Origin: Streptomyces sp. NBC_00353
GTDB taxonomy: Bacteria > Actinomycetota > Actinomycetes > Streptomycetales > Streptomycetaceae
Direction of reading: 5' to 3'
DNA: 64,000 nucleotides
Assembly (NCBI RefSeq): GCF_036108815.1
Contig: NZ_CP107985.1
Span: forward strand, 6,259,501 to 6,323,500
Shown: positions 8,961-17,769 of the stretch, piece by piece
Layout: each line of letters begins with the position of its first letter
Numbering within the stretch: the stretch's first letter is position 1
Notes under the pieces: generated by a model
What the model was told of the DNA's origin: nothing
Databases searched by the model: none
Seen by the model: the letters and a program-made list of their open reading frames with translations, nothing else
Position numbers and translations under genes: made by a program

Positions 8961-9066
8961 AGCAAGGTTGCCCACCGGTCACCTCGCGGCACCGCACCGA
9001 AACGAGCGCTCCCTAGCGTCGAGGCAGACGACCCGACACCCGTGGAACGCGAACCGTGGAGGCGTG

Positions 9067-10398
9067 ATGGCCGGCAGGTGGATCGAGCAGTGGGAGCCGG
9101 AGGACGAGATCTTCTGGCAGGAGAAGGGCGAGCGGATCGCCCGCCGGAATCTGTGGTTCTCCGTGCTCTCCGAGCACATCGGGTTCTCGATCTGGACCCT
9201 GTGGTCGGTGATGGTGCTGTTCATGGGGCCGGAGTACGGGATCGACCCGGCCGGGAAGTTCTTCCTGATCTCGACGGCGACGCTGGTCGGGGCCCTGGTC
9301 CGGGTCCCGTACACGTTCGCCGTCGCCAGGTTCGGCGGGCGGAACTGGACGGTGATCAGCGCCCTGACCCTCCTCGTGCCGACCGTCGCCGCGTATCTGG
9401 TGATGGAGCCCGGGACCTCGTACACCACCTTCCTCGTGGTGGCCGGGCTCGCCGGGATCGGCGGCGGGAACTTCGCCTCGTCGATGACGAACATCAACGC
9501 CTTCTTCCCGCTCCGCAAGAAGGGCTGGGCGCTCGGGCTCAACGCGGGCGGCGGCAACATCGGCGTACCCGTCGTGCAGCTCGTCGGGCTGCTGGTGATC
9601 GGCACGGCGGGCGCCACCCACCCGCGGTTCGTGCTCGCCGTGTACGTACCGCTGATCGTCGTCGCCGCGCTGTGCGCCGCGTCCTTCATGGACAACCTGG
9701 CGCCCGTGCAGAACGACACCGGGGCCGCGAAGGACGCCGTCCGTGACCCGCACACCTGGATCATGGCGGTGCTCTACATCGGCACCTTCGGCTCCTTCAT
9801 CGGCTACAGCTTCGCCTTCGGGCTGGTCCTGCAGACCCAGTTCGGCCGGACCCCGCTGCAGGCCGCCTCGCTCACCTTCATCGGCCCGCTGCTCGGCTCG
9901 CTCATCCGGCCCGCGGGAGGGTGGCTCGCCGACCGGTACGGCGGCGCCCGGATCACCCTGTGGAACTTCGCCGCGATGGCCGCAGCGACCGGCGTCGTCG
10001 TGTACGCCTCCGGCATCGAGTCGCTCGCCGTGTTCCTCGTCGGGTTCATCGCCCTCTTCGTCCTGACCGGGCTGGGCAACGGATCGACGTACAAGATGAT
10101 CCCCGGCATCTTCCACGCCAAGGCGATCGCCCAGGGGCTGCGCGGCGAGGAGGCCGCGGCCCACGGGCGACGGCTGTCCGGGGCGGCCATGGGACTCATC
10201 GGCGCCGTCGGCGCGCTCGGCGGGCTCGCCATCAACCTCGCGTTCCGGCAGTCCTTCCAGACCGCGGGCACGGGAACGGCGGCCTTCTGGACCTTCCTCG
10301 CCTTCTACGGGGTGTGTTTCACGGTCACTTGGGCGGTATACCTTCGCCGCGCCGCCGCCGTCCCCGCGAAGCCGCAGCTCAGCTACGCCGAAGTGTGA
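9067..10398 (+). CDS. narK: NarK-type nitrate/nitrite transporter
   Basis: 443-residue MFS protein with about 12 helices. It carries the nitrate/nitrite-porter signature: GIGGGNFASSMTNINAFFP near residues 132-150 and, a little further on, ALGLNAGGGNIG. It begins with an amphipathic segment (WIEQWEPEDEIFW) common in actinobacterial NarK proteins. ATG at 9067 has GGAGG (9058-9062) 4 bases upstream; a GTG at 9064 would be too close to that site. It is followed by the NnaR-type regulator, which fits nitrate uptake or nitrite exchange under nitrogen control. Confidence 0.9.
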   Translation: MAGRWIEQWEPEDEIFWQEKGERIARRNLWFSVLSEHIGFSIWTLWSVMVLFMGPEYGIDPAGKFFLISTATLVGALVRVPYTFAVARFGGRNWTVISALTLLVPTVAAYLVMEPGTSYTTFLVVAGLAGIGGGNFASSMTNINAFFPLRKKGWALGLNAGGGNIGVPVVQLVGLLVIGTAGATHPRFVLAVYVPLIVVAALCAASFMDNLAPVQNDTGAAKDAVRDPHTWIMAVLYIGTFGSFIGYSFAFGLVLQTQFGRTPLQAASLTFIGPLLGSLIRPAGGWLADRYGGARITLWNFAAMAAATGVVVYASGIESLAVFLVGFIALFVLTGLGNGSTYKMIPGIFHAKAIAQGLRGEEAAAHGRRLSGAAMGLIGAVGALGGLAINLAFRQSFQTAGTGTAAFWTFLAFYGVCFTVTWAVYLRRAAAVPAKPQLSYAEV

Positions 10399-10424
10399 TC
10401 ATGACCGTCCGGCGTCGGTACGAC

Positions 10425-10440
10425 GTAACGGGCGGGAAAT
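10425..10440 (+). promoter_or_regulatory. Candidate GlnR box upstream of nnaR
   Basis: GTAAC-6 nt-GAAAT (10425-10429 and 10436-10440) matches the gTnAC-n6-GaAAc half-pair recognised by the nitrogen regulator GlnR in 9 of 10 defined positions. It lies about 90 bases before the regulator start. A further GAACC at 10447 is in phase but weak. Confidence 0.4.
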
Positions 10441-10448
10441 ACGGGTGA

Positions 10449-10482
10449 ACCGAGCCTGTCACGCTTTATTGGCAGGCTCGGT
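10449..10482 (+). terminator. Terminator after narK
   Basis: Perfect 10-bp stem ACCGAGCCTG / CAGGCTCGGT with a 14-base loop containing CTTTATT. It may end narK transcription, although it lies 50 bases past the stop and overlaps the region where nnaR transcription would start. Confidence 0.6.
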
Positions 10483-10524
10483 CCTCCGCATCAACGAGCA
10501 GCGGGACGAGAGCCGGTAGACCAC

Positions 10525-11670
10525 ATGCGCGACGACGAACAGCACGGGCCACTCGCGGGTTTCACGGTCGGGGTGACCGCCGCACGCCGCGCGGACGAAC
10601 TCGGCACCCTGTTGCAGCGACGGGGTGCCACCGTCGTACACGCGCCCGCCCTGCGGATCGTGCCGCTCGCCGACGACAGCGAACTCCTCGCCGCCACCGA
10701 GGAACTCATCGACCAGGTCCCCGACGTGGTCGTCGCGACCACCGCGATCGGCTTCCGCGGCTGGATCGAGGCCGCCGACGGCTGGGGCATCGGCGACCGG
10801 CTGTTGGACCGGCTGCGCACGGTCGAACTGCTGGCCCGCGGACCGAAGGTGAAGGGCGCAGTCCGGGCCGCCGGGCTCACCGAGGCCTGGTCGCCCGGCT
10901 CCGAGTCCATGGCCGAGGTCCTGGACCGTCTCCTCGACGAGGGCGTCGAGGGCCGCCGCATCGCACTCCAGCTGCACGGCGAACCACTGCCGGGCTTCGT
11001 CGAGTCGCTGCGGGCGGGCGGCGCCGAAGTCGTCGTCGTACCCGTCTACCGCTGGATGGAACCCGAGGACCTCGCCCCGCTCGACCGGCTGCTCGACGTC
11101 ACCGCCGCCCGCGGCCTGGACGCGCTCACCTTCACCAGCGCCCCGGCCGCCGCCTCCTTCTTGAACCGGGCCGAGAAGCGCGGGCTGCTCCCGGAGATCC
11201 TGGGCGCCCTGCAGGGCGAAGTCGTCTCGGCCTGCGTCGGCCCGGTCACCGCGCTGCCGCTGCAGGCCCGTGGCATCGACACCATCCAGCCGGAACGCTT
11301 CCGGCTCGGCCCGCTCGTCCAGCTGCTCTGCCGTGAACTGCCCGGCGGCGCCCGTACGTTGCCGGTCGCCGGGCACCGGGTGGAGATCCGCGGTCACGCG
11401 GTGCTCGTCGACGACGAACTGCGCCCCGTGCCGCCCGCCGGCATGGCCCTGCTGCACAGCCTGGCCCGTCGGCCGGGCTGGGTGGTGGCCAGGGCCGACC
11501 TGCTGCGCGCGCTGCCCGGCAGCGGTACGGACGAACACGCGGTGGAGACCGCGATGGCCCGGCTGCGTACGGCACTCGGTGTGCCCCGGCTGATCCAGAC
11601 GGTCGTCAAGCGCGGCTACCGGCTGGCGCTGGACCCGGCGGCGGCGGACGCCAAGTACGCGGACTCCTGA
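10525..11670 (+). CDS. nnaR: NnaR-type regulator: HemD-like domain fused to a winged-helix DNA-binding domain
   Basis: 381 residues. Residues 1 to about 260 resemble uroporphyrinogen-III synthase (opening GFTVGVTAARRADELGTLL, later DALTFTSAPAA). Residues ~275-375 form an OmpR/PhoB-type winged helix (GMALLHSLARRPGWVVARADLL ... VETAMARLRTALG, VKRGYRLAL). This fusion is NnaR of S. coelicolor, which helps GlnR activate nitrate and nitrite assimilation genes. The HemD-like half probably acts as a sensor, possibly of a sirohaem/tetrapyrrole-related ligand; that is inference. It sits directly behind narK with a GlnR-like box between them. Confidence 0.87.
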   Translation: MRDDEQHGPLAGFTVGVTAARRADELGTLLQRRGATVVHAPALRIVPLADDSELLAATEELIDQVPDVVVATTAIGFRGWIEAADGWGIGDRLLDRLRTVELLARGPKVKGAVRAAGLTEAWSPGSESMAEVLDRLLDEGVEGRRIALQLHGEPLPGFVESLRAGGAEVVVVPVYRWMEPEDLAPLDRLLDVTAARGLDALTFTSAPAAASFLNRAEKRGLLPEILGALQGEVVSACVGPVTALPLQARGIDTIQPERFRLGPLVQLLCRELPGGARTLPVAGHRVEIRGHAVLVDDELRPVPPAGMALLHSLARRPGWVVARADLLRALPGSGTDEHAVETAMARLRTALGVPRLIQTVVKRGYRLALDPAAADAKYADS

Positions 11671-11675
11671 GGCGT

Positions 11676-11681
11676 TACCGT
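11676..11681 (+). promoter_or_regulatory. Predicted -10 element of the GNAT gene (leaderless)
   Basis: TACCGT followed by 6 bases and the ATG at 11688. It lies just after the stop of nnaR, so the GNAT gene may have its own leaderless transcript. No clear -35. Confidence 0.4.
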
Positions 11682-11687
11682 GCAGGG

Positions 11688-12275
11688 ATGACCACCGACA
11701 CCCACCTGCTCGGCACAGAGGTACGACTCCGTCCCGTCACCATGGCCGACGCCGCGTCTCTCGCCGACTCGCTGACCCGCAGCCGCGCGTACCTGCAGCC
11801 CTGGGAACCCGTGCGTCCCGACGTCTTCTACACCGAGAAGGGGCAGCAGGAGCGCCTGGCCGGTCTGCTGGCGGACCATGAGGCGGGGCGTGTGATGCCG
11901 TGGGTGCTCGCCGACGCCGACGACCGGGCGATAGGCGGGTTCACGCTCACCAGCATCGTGCTGGGGCCGTTCCGCAGCGCCAGTCTCGGCTACTGGGTCG
12001 ATGTCGCGTACGCCGGTCGGGGCCTTGCCACCGCAGCCGTGGCGCAGGTCTGCGCGGCGGCCAGGGACGTGCTGCGGCTGCACCGGGTGGAGGCTTCGAC
12101 CTTGCTCGACAACGCGGCGTCGCAGCGGGTGCTCGCCAAGTCCGGCTTCGAGGTGATCGGTATGGCTCCGCGCTATCTGCACATCAACGGTGAGTGGCGC
12201 GACTGTCGGCTGTTCCAGCGGATCCTGCACGACGGTCCGGTCGAAGGACCGGCCGACCGGCCGTCCGCCGGCTGA
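11688..12275 (+). CDS. GNAT N-acetyltransferase (RimJ/RimL-like)
   Basis: 195 residues of the GCN5-related fold. The acetyl-CoA-binding region is visible as SLGYWVDVAYAGRGLATAAV (residues ~101-120), followed by RVEASTLLDNAASQRVLAKSGF, typical of RimJ/RimL enzymes that acetylate N-termini, and ending GEWRDCRLFQRIL. Substrate unknown. It converges with a second, different GNAT gene on the opposite strand. Confidence 0.87.
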   Translation: MTTDTHLLGTEVRLRPVTMADAASLADSLTRSRAYLQPWEPVRPDVFYTEKGQQERLAGLLADHEAGRVMPWVLADADDRAIGGFTLTSIVLGPFRSASLGYWVDVAYAGRGLATAAVAQVCAAARDVLRLHRVEASTLLDNAASQRVLAKSGFEVIGMAPRYLHINGEWRDCRLFQRILHDGPVEGPADRPSAG

Positions 12276-12282
12276 CGGCCGG
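12257..12282. terminator. Convergent terminator between the two GNAT genes
   Basis: 9-bp stem CCGGCCGTC / GACGGCCGG with an 8-base loop, overlapping the end of the rightward gene and 13 bases from the end of the leftward one. Confidence 0.5.
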
Positions 12283-12294
12283 CCCGGACAGCCC

Positions 12295-12837
12295 TCAGTC
12301 CGCCTCGCGGACGTGGCGGTGCCCGTCGAGCGGCCACGGCGGGCGGGCCGGGAGGATCTCCGCCAAGGCGTACCCGCTCTTCACGGCGACCCGGCACGAT
12401 GCGCGGTTGTCCTCCTGGTGGAGCAGATCGAGCCGCCGCAGACCGTCGTCGGCGAAGGTGGTGAACGCCCAGCCGGTGAGCGCTTCGACCGCCTGCGGGG
12501 CGAGCCCGCGGCCCCGGACCCGCGCCGCCGTCCAGTAGCCGACCTCGGCCGAACCCGAGCCGGGCGCCGGGTACTTCAGCGCCACATTGCCGACCGGTCG
12601 GCCGTCGAGGTCCGTGTCGACGACGGCGAAGCTGAACCGGGTGCCGGACTCCCGGCCCTCGGTCTGGACCCGCAGCCACCGTTCCGCGTCCGCCTCGTCC
12701 GTGACGAGATCCCGCAGCCGGTCGCGCATCGTGGGATCGCGGTAGGCCTCGACCAGCGCAGGTATGTCGTCCCGGGACCAGGGCCGCAGCAGCAGGGGGC
12801 CGGCCGAGAACGCGGCCTCCCGGAGATCGTCACTCAT
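12295..12837 (-). CDS. GNAT N-acetyltransferase
   Basis: 180 residues. The family core is VGYWTAARVRGRGLAPQAVEAL (acetyl-CoA loop), then RRLDLLHQEDNRASCRVAVKSGY, as in RimJ/RimL-type acetyltransferases. The open frame extends far upstream, but homology and the ATG at 12837 fix the start. It has no close relation to the neighbouring GNAT beyond the fold. Target unknown. Confidence 0.85.
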   Translation of the reverse strand: MSDDLREAAFSAGPLLLRPWSRDDIPALVEAYRDPTMRDRLRDLVTDEADAERWLRVQTEGRESGTRFSFAVVDTDLDGRPVGNVALKYPAPGSGSAEVGYWTAARVRGRGLAPQAVEALTGWAFTTFADDGLRRLDLLHQEDNRASCRVAVKSGYALAEILPARPPWPLDGHRHVREAD

Positions 12838-12914
12838 GTCCTGACCGTACGGGGAAGCCGGCCATGACCCGGACGGCGGGAGGGGTTCCGGGCCGGGCCG
12901 GCGACGGGCACTCT

Positions 12915-12930
12915 GGTGGTGGCTACCACC
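12915..12930. promoter_or_regulatory. Inverted repeat before the CGNR gene
   Basis: GGTGGT-GGCT-ACCACC, perfect 6-bp arms, ending 20 bases before the start of the CGNR regulator. Likely operator for autoregulation, given its position between two divergent genes. Confidence 0.4.
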
Positions 12931-12949
12931 GGTGACCCGAGGCGGTGAC

Positions 12950-13567
12950 ATGCGCATGGCGGCGGGCAAGGGCTCGTACGACTGGCGGTTCGACTCCGGG
13001 CGGCTCTGCCTGGACCTGGTGGCGACGGGGATCGGCACCTCCGGCGCCTGCGAACTGCTCGACAGGGCGGACCGGCTCGCCGACTGGCTGGTGGCCACCG
13101 GACTCGTACCGGAGGACACCCGCCTCGACGCCGTCGACGACACCTGGCTGGCGAGCTTCCGGCAGCTGCGCACAGGCGTCGACCTGTTGCTGACCGCCGA
13201 GCTCGGCGGCCGCGACGCCGACGGCGCGCTGGAACGCGTCAATGAACTCGCCGCCGGGGCCCCGCCGGGGGTGCGGGCCGTGCGCGCCCGCAACGGTCTG
13301 CTGGTACGGGCACTGAGCGCCGACCTGGAATGCCGGGCGCTGCTGTCCGCCGTCGCCCGCGACGTCGTGGAGCTCCTGACCGACCCGGTCGCGCGGGCCG
13401 GGCTCCGCCGCTGCGAGGGCGACACCTGTCGGCGGCTCTACCTCGATACGTCACGGGGGCGGCGCCGCCGCTGGTGCTCCAGCGAGGTGTGCGGGAACCG
13501 GGAGCGGGTGGCCCGGCACCGGCGCCGGGCGGCGGAGGCCACGGTCCCGGCGGAGCTCACCTCGTAA
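12950..13567 (+). CDS. CGNR zinc-finger protein (probable regulator)
   Basis: 205 residues. The N-terminal ABATE-like domain begins RFDSGRLCLDLVATG. The C-terminal CGNR zinc finger holds four Cys: RCEGDTCRRLYLD and then RRWCSSEVCGNRERVARHR. Members of this family are presumed transcription regulators, with the finger binding DNA; ligand and target are unknown. ATG 12950 is preferred, with GAGG about 8 bases upstream; GTG 12932 and ATG 12956 are alternatives. Next to it is the sigU operon. Confidence 0.85.
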   Translation: MRMAAGKGSYDWRFDSGRLCLDLVATGIGTSGACELLDRADRLADWLVATGLVPEDTRLDAVDDTWLASFRQLRTGVDLLLTAELGGRDADGALERVNELAAGAPPGVRAVRARNGLLVRALSADLECRALLSAVARDVVELLTDPVARAGLRRCEGDTCRRLYLDTSRGRRRRWCSSEVCGNRERVARHRRRAAEATVPAELTS

Positions 13568-13656
13568 AAAATCTCGGAACTGTGTTGAATGGATCGGGCC
13601 CCGCCTCCGTATTCGATGGCCAAGGAGCTCTACAGGGTCTCGACCGGGAGGTTCGG

Positions 13657-14244
13657 GTGCGCAAGGATGCGGCCGTGGCCGATGACCGTCCGCACAGGGC
13701 TCGACATCGCAGTGAACCGCCCCCGTCTCCCTCCGCCGTCCCCGACGAGGAGCTGATGCGGGCGCTCTACCGCGAACACGCCGGACCGCTGCTCGCGTAC
13801 GTGCTCCGCCTCGTCGCCGGCGACCGTCAGCGTGCCGAGGACGTGGTGCAGGAAACGCTCATCCGTGCCTGGAAGAACGCCGGTCAGCTCAACCGGGCGA
13901 CCGGCTCCGTCCGCCCCTGGCTGGTGACGGTCGCCCGGCGCATCGTCATCGACGGCCACCGCAGCCGGCAGGCCCGGCCGCACGAGGTCGATCCGTCGCC
14001 GCTGGAGGTCATTCCCGCGGAGGACGAGATTGACAAGGCGCTGTGGCTGATGACGCTCTCGGATGCGCTCGAGGACTTGACCCCCGCCCATCGGGAAGCA
14101 TTGGTCGAGACCTACTTCAAGGGACGTACGGTCAATGAGGCTGCCGAGGTGCTCGGCATACCCAGCGGCACGGTGCGTTCCCGGGTCTTCTACGCACTGC
14201 GCTCGATGAAGCTCGCACTCGAAGAGAGGGGGATCACGGCATGA
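13657..14244 (+). CDS. sigU: ECF RNA polymerase sigma factor, SigU-like
   Basis: 195-residue extracytoplasmic-function sigma factor. Region 2 is clear (LYREHAGPLLAYVLRLV ... RAEDVVQETLIRAWKN), region 2.4 has PWLVTVARRIVIDGHRSR, and region 4 is a helix-turn-helix (NEAAEVLGIPSGTVRSRVFYAL). GTG 13657 has GGGAGG 5 bases upstream. The stop overlaps the start of a zinc-binding anti-sigma factor (ATGA). By neighbourhood this corresponds to S. coelicolor SigU, whose unchecked activity blocks aerial development. Regulation is expected by sequestration on RsuA at the membrane. Confidence 0.88.
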   Translation: MRKDAAVADDRPHRARHRSEPPPSPSAVPDEELMRALYREHAGPLLAYVLRLVAGDRQRAEDVVQETLIRAWKNAGQLNRATGSVRPWLVTVARRIVIDGHRSRQARPHEVDPSPLEVIPAEDEIDKALWLMTLSDALEDLTPAHREALVETYFKGRTVNEAAEVLGIPSGTVRSRVFYALRSMKLALEERGITA

Positions 14245-15170
14245 GCGACCACGAGTGGGAGCCTTTCGGGCCCCGGCCGACCGGTCCCTCCAGCCCCACC
14301 GGCCCCACAGGTCCGCGCGGCCGCCCGGGAATCCCCGACAGCTTCGGCGGGCCCAGCAGCTTCGGCGGCTTCGACGCAGCCCACGGCCCCGGCTCCGGTG
14401 GAGCCACCGAAGGGCCGGAGCACGACGCCGCCGGTGCGTACGTCCTGGGCATCCTGGACGCGACCGAGGCCTCCGCGTTCGAGGAGCATCTGGCCGACTG
14501 CGCGCTCTGCGCCGCCCATCTCGACGAGTTCGCCGGCATGGAACCCATGCTCGCGATGCTCGCCGAGGCCCCCGCCGCCGTACCGGGCGCCCGCCCCGTC
14601 CCGCACGTCCCCGAGCCGCCCGCCCCCCGGGTGCTCGACCGGCTGGTGGACGAGGTCGCGACCAGGCGGGCCAGGCGGCGCCGGCGCGGCATGTATCTGG
14701 TGGCGGCCGCCGCGGCGCTGATCATCGGCGGTCCGGTGGTCGCCGTCGTGGCCACCGGGGGCGGCGACAGCGGCCCGAGCCAGGCGGCGGACCCGCACCC
14801 CACCAGCCCCGCCGAGGACGCGTTCTTCCACCACATGACGGAGAAGGTGGGGGCCACCGATCCCGTCACCAAGGTCGTCGCCACGGTCGGCATGGAGAAG
14901 AAGGCGTGGGGCACGCATGCCGTACTGGAGCTCAAGAACGTCACGGGGCCGGAGAAGTGCAGCCTGATCGCCGTCTCGAAGACCGGCGAGGAGGAGGTCG
15001 TCACCTCCTGGTCCGTACCGAAGTGGGGCTACGGCATCGAGGACTCTCCGCACCCGACCGCGAAATATCCGCTCTATGTCCACGGCGGCGCGGCGATGGA
15101 CCGTGCCGACATCGACCATTTCGAGGTGCGCACCTTCGACGGAAAGCGGCTGGTGGACATCGACGCATAA
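14241..15170 (+). CDS. rsuA: Anti-sigma factor, RsuA-like
   Basis: 309 residues. After a Pro/Gly/Ser-rich ~55-residue front comes the zinc-binding anti-sigma domain: H83, C87 and C90 in EEHLADCALCAAHL, an HxxxCxxC motif. One membrane helix (MYLVAAAAALIIGGPVVAVVA, about 151-175) anchors it, and ~130 residues lie outside, beginning ATGGGDSG and forming a small sensory or structural domain. Coupled to sigU by ATGA overlap, so both are made in fixed ratio. The long disordered front is unusual compared with ~250-residue relatives. Confidence 0.86.
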   Translation: MSDHEWEPFGPRPTGPSSPTGPTGPRGRPGIPDSFGGPSSFGGFDAAHGPGSGGATEGPEHDAAGAYVLGILDATEASAFEEHLADCALCAAHLDEFAGMEPMLAMLAEAPAAVPGARPVPHVPEPPAPRVLDRLVDEVATRRARRRRRGMYLVAAAAALIIGGPVVAVVATGGGDSGPSQAADPHPTSPAEDAFFHHMTEKVGATDPVTKVVATVGMEKKAWGTHAVLELKNVTGPEKCSLIAVSKTGEEEVVTSWSVPKWGYGIEDSPHPTAKYPLYVHGGAAMDRADIDHFEVRTFDGKRLVDIDA

Positions 15171-15299
15171 CCGCCCGACCGGGCCCGACGCACAATCGAG
15201 ACCTCCCACGAGCCATATCGGTGCTCGTGGCAGGTGCGCGGCGGGGCTTCCTTCGCATAGGGTTGACGGCTGCCCAATGCACGTCAGAAGGGGGCCTCG

Positions 15300-17708
15300 G
15301 TGGCCGCGCAGGATGCCGCTGTCGATTCGTTGCGGGACCGGGAAATCGGTGTCGAGCAGGAACATCTCGACCGTGTTTATCACCGCCTTGAGGAGAAGAT
15401 CCACGAGGCGGAATTTCTCATGAACGATGCCGTCAAGCGCGGCCAGGTCGGTACGCCCGGCGCGCTCGCCGAGCGTGATGCCCAGGTGTTCCGGGCCGGG
15501 ATCCACCTCAACCGGCTGAACAGCGAGTTCGAGGACTTCCTCTTCGGGAGGATCGATCTGCTGCTCGGCAAGGACGGCGAGCGCGGCCCGGACGGCGCGT
15601 TCACCTCCGTCGAACCGGCCGACAACGCCGTGCGCGACGACAGCACGGCCGATATCGCGGAGACGCTCCACATCGGCCGGATCGGGGTCCTCGACTCCGA
15701 CTACGCGCCGCTGGTCATCGACTGGCGGGCACCGGCCGCCGCGCCGTTCTACCGGTCGACGCCGAAGGATCCGGGCCGGGTGGTACGCCGCCGGGTCATC
15801 CGCTCCAAGGGCCGCAAGGTCCTCGGGGTCGAGGACGACCTGATGCGCCCGGAGCTGACCTCGTACAAGGACGGCGACAAGCTGCCCGTCATCGGCGACG
15901 GCGCGCTGATGGCGGCGCTCGGCCAGGCCCGCAGCCACACCATGCGGGACATCGTCTCGTCCATCCAGGCCGAGCAGGACATGGTGATCCGGGCGCCCGC
16001 CGCCTCCGTCACCGAGGTCTCCGGCGGACCGGGCACCGGCAAGACCGCCGTCGCCCTGCACCGCGCCGCGTATCTGCTCTACCAGGACCGGCGGCGGTAC
16101 GCGGGCGGCATCCTCGTCGTCTCGCCGACCCCGCTGCTCGTCGCGTACACCGAAGGCGTGCTGCCCTCGCTCGGCGAGGAGGGGCAGGTCGCGATCCGCG
16201 CGGTCGGCTCGCTCTCCGACGAGGCGGCGGGCGTCGAAGGTGCCACCACGTACGACGAACCGGCCGTCGCCCGGATCAAGGGCTCCTCCCGGATGCTCCA
16301 GGTGCTGCGCAAGGCGGCCCGCGGGGCGCTGGAGCAACCGCGGACCCCGGGCGCGCCCCAGGGCGGACAGGACGGCCAGCTGGCGTTCGGTGACGCGGAC
16401 GGTACCGACGGCTCCGAGGACGGGACGGACGCGCCCCTCACCACCCCCACCCGCCTGCGTGTGGTCGCCTTCGGTGCCCGCGTCGAACTGAATGCCGACG
16501 AGCTCCACCGCATCCGGCAGTCCGTACTCGGCGGCACCACCCCGGTCAACCTGCTGCGCCCCCGCGCCCGCAGGCTGCTGCTGGACGCCCTGTGGAACAA
16601 GTCGTCGGGCCGGGGCCGCTACACCGACCCCGAGCTGGCCGCGGAACTGCGGTCGTCCTTCGACGAGGACGTCTCCACCGAGACGCCGTTCATCGACTTC
16701 CTGAACGCCTGGTGGCCCGAGCTCACCCCGCGCGGGGTGCTCGCCGCGATGGCCGACGAGAAGCGGCTCGGCCGCTGGGCGCGCCGGGTCCTCAACCAGG
16801 GCGAGGTGCGCCGCCTCGCCCGCTCGCTGAAGCGGCTCGACAGTGCGGGCCGGGGCCCCCTGTCCGTACACGACGTGGCGATCCTCGACGAGCTGCTCGC
16901 GCTGCTTGGTACTCCGCACCGGCCGAAGAAGAAGCGCGAGTTCGATCCGCTGGACCAGCTCTCGGGTCTGGAGGAGCTGATGCCGCAGCGCGAGGAGACC
17001 CAGCGCGAGCGGGCCGAACGGCTCGCGGCGGAGCGTACGGAGTACACGCACGTCATCGTCGACGAGGCGCAGGACCTGACGCCGATGCAGTGGCGCATGG
17101 TCGGCCGCCGCGGCCGTACCGCCACCTGGACGATCGTCGGCGACCCGGCCCAGTCCTCCTGGTCCGATCCCGACGAGGCGGCCGAGGCGCGCGACGAGGC
17201 GCTCGGCAACCGCCCGCGCCGCCGCTTCACCCTCACCGTCAACTACCGGAACCCGGCGGAGATCGCGGAGCTCGCGGCGAAGGTCCTGACGCTCGCGATG
17301 CCCGGGATGGAGTCCCCGGCCGCGGTCCGTTCGACGGGAGTGCAGCCCCGCTTCGAGGCCGTACGTGACGGCGATCTGGCCGGGGTCGTACGGGAGGAGG
17401 CGCGGCGGCTGCTCGGCGAGGTGGACGGCACGGTCGGTGTCGTCGTCGCGATGAACCGGCGCGCGCAGGCCCGCAAGTGGCTCGCGGAGCTCGGCGACCG
17501 GGTGGTGGCGCTCGGCAGCCTGGAGGCGAAGGGCCTGGAGTACGACGCCACGGTCGTCGTCTCGCCGGCGGAGATCGCCGACGAGTCACCGGCCGGTCTG
17601 CGGGTGCTGTACGTGGCGCTGACCCGCGCGACGCAGCAGCTCACGGTGGTGTCGGGGGAGCGGGACCTGCCCGACGAGGACGGCGTTCCGGATCTGCTCA
17701 GGGACTGA
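15300..17708 (+). CDS. HelD-like RNA polymerase-associated superfamily-1 ATPase
   Basis: 802 residues. The N-terminal coiled-coil hairpin (about 10-75) and a conserved IGVLDSDYAPLVIDWRAPAAAPFY segment are hallmarks of HelD, which frees stalled or inactive RNA polymerase. Walker A is GGPGTGKT (~242-249), Walker B is VDEAQD (D588-E589), with later motifs VNYRNPAEIAELA, GLEYDATVVV and YVALTRATQQL. A ~35-residue acidic, Gly-rich insert (about 343-376, EQPRTPGAPQGG to GSEDGTDAP) has no fixed structure. GTG 15300 has AGAAGGGGG 5 bases upstream. Plain annotation pipelines would say UvrD-like DNA helicase; the N-terminal half favours HelD. The related HelR proteins confer rifampicin tolerance. Confidence 0.82.
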   Translation: MAAQDAAVDSLRDREIGVEQEHLDRVYHRLEEKIHEAEFLMNDAVKRGQVGTPGALAERDAQVFRAGIHLNRLNSEFEDFLFGRIDLLLGKDGERGPDGAFTSVEPADNAVRDDSTADIAETLHIGRIGVLDSDYAPLVIDWRAPAAAPFYRSTPKDPGRVVRRRVIRSKGRKVLGVEDDLMRPELTSYKDGDKLPVIGDGALMAALGQARSHTMRDIVSSIQAEQDMVIRAPAASVTEVSGGPGTGKTAVALHRAAYLLYQDRRRYAGGILVVSPTPLLVAYTEGVLPSLGEEGQVAIRAVGSLSDEAAGVEGATTYDEPAVARIKGSSRMLQVLRKAARGALEQPRTPGAPQGGQDGQLAFGDADGTDGSEDGTDAPLTTPTRLRVVAFGARVELNADELHRIRQSVLGGTTPVNLLRPRARRLLLDALWNKSSGRGRYTDPELAAELRSSFDEDVSTETPFIDFLNAWWPELTPRGVLAAMADEKRLGRWARRVLNQGEVRRLARSLKRLDSAGRGPLSVHDVAILDELLALLGTPHRPKKKREFDPLDQLSGLEELMPQREETQRERAERLAAERTEYTHVIVDEAQDLTPMQWRMVGRRGRTATWTIVGDPAQSSWSDPDEAAEARDEALGNRPRRRFTLTVNYRNPAEIAELAAKVLTLAMPGMESPAAVRSTGVQPRFEAVRDGDLAGVVREEARRLLGEVDGTVGVVVAMNRRAQARKWLAELGDRVVALGSLEAKGLEYDATVVVSPAEIADESPAGLRVLYVALTRATQQLTVVSGERDLPDEDGVPDLLRD

Positions 17709-17769
17709 CGGACAAGTCAACCTGCGATGCGGGAATCACTTGTCCCGGGGACTTTGTTAGCCTGGTGTC

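Noticed and set aside
8961..9066. GlnR box upstream of narK
   Set aside because: GTCAC and GAAAC half-sites are present but not at the required 6-base spacing.
13568..13656. SigU autoregulatory promoter (GGAACT ... CGTATT)
   Set aside because: The two boxes are about 26 bases apart, too far for an ECF promoter (about 16-17).
14190..17051. 953-codon open frame on the minus strand
   Set aside because: Antisense to sigU, rsuA and the HelD-like gene, all of which have clear homology; long antisense frames are a by-product of the extreme G+C codon bias.
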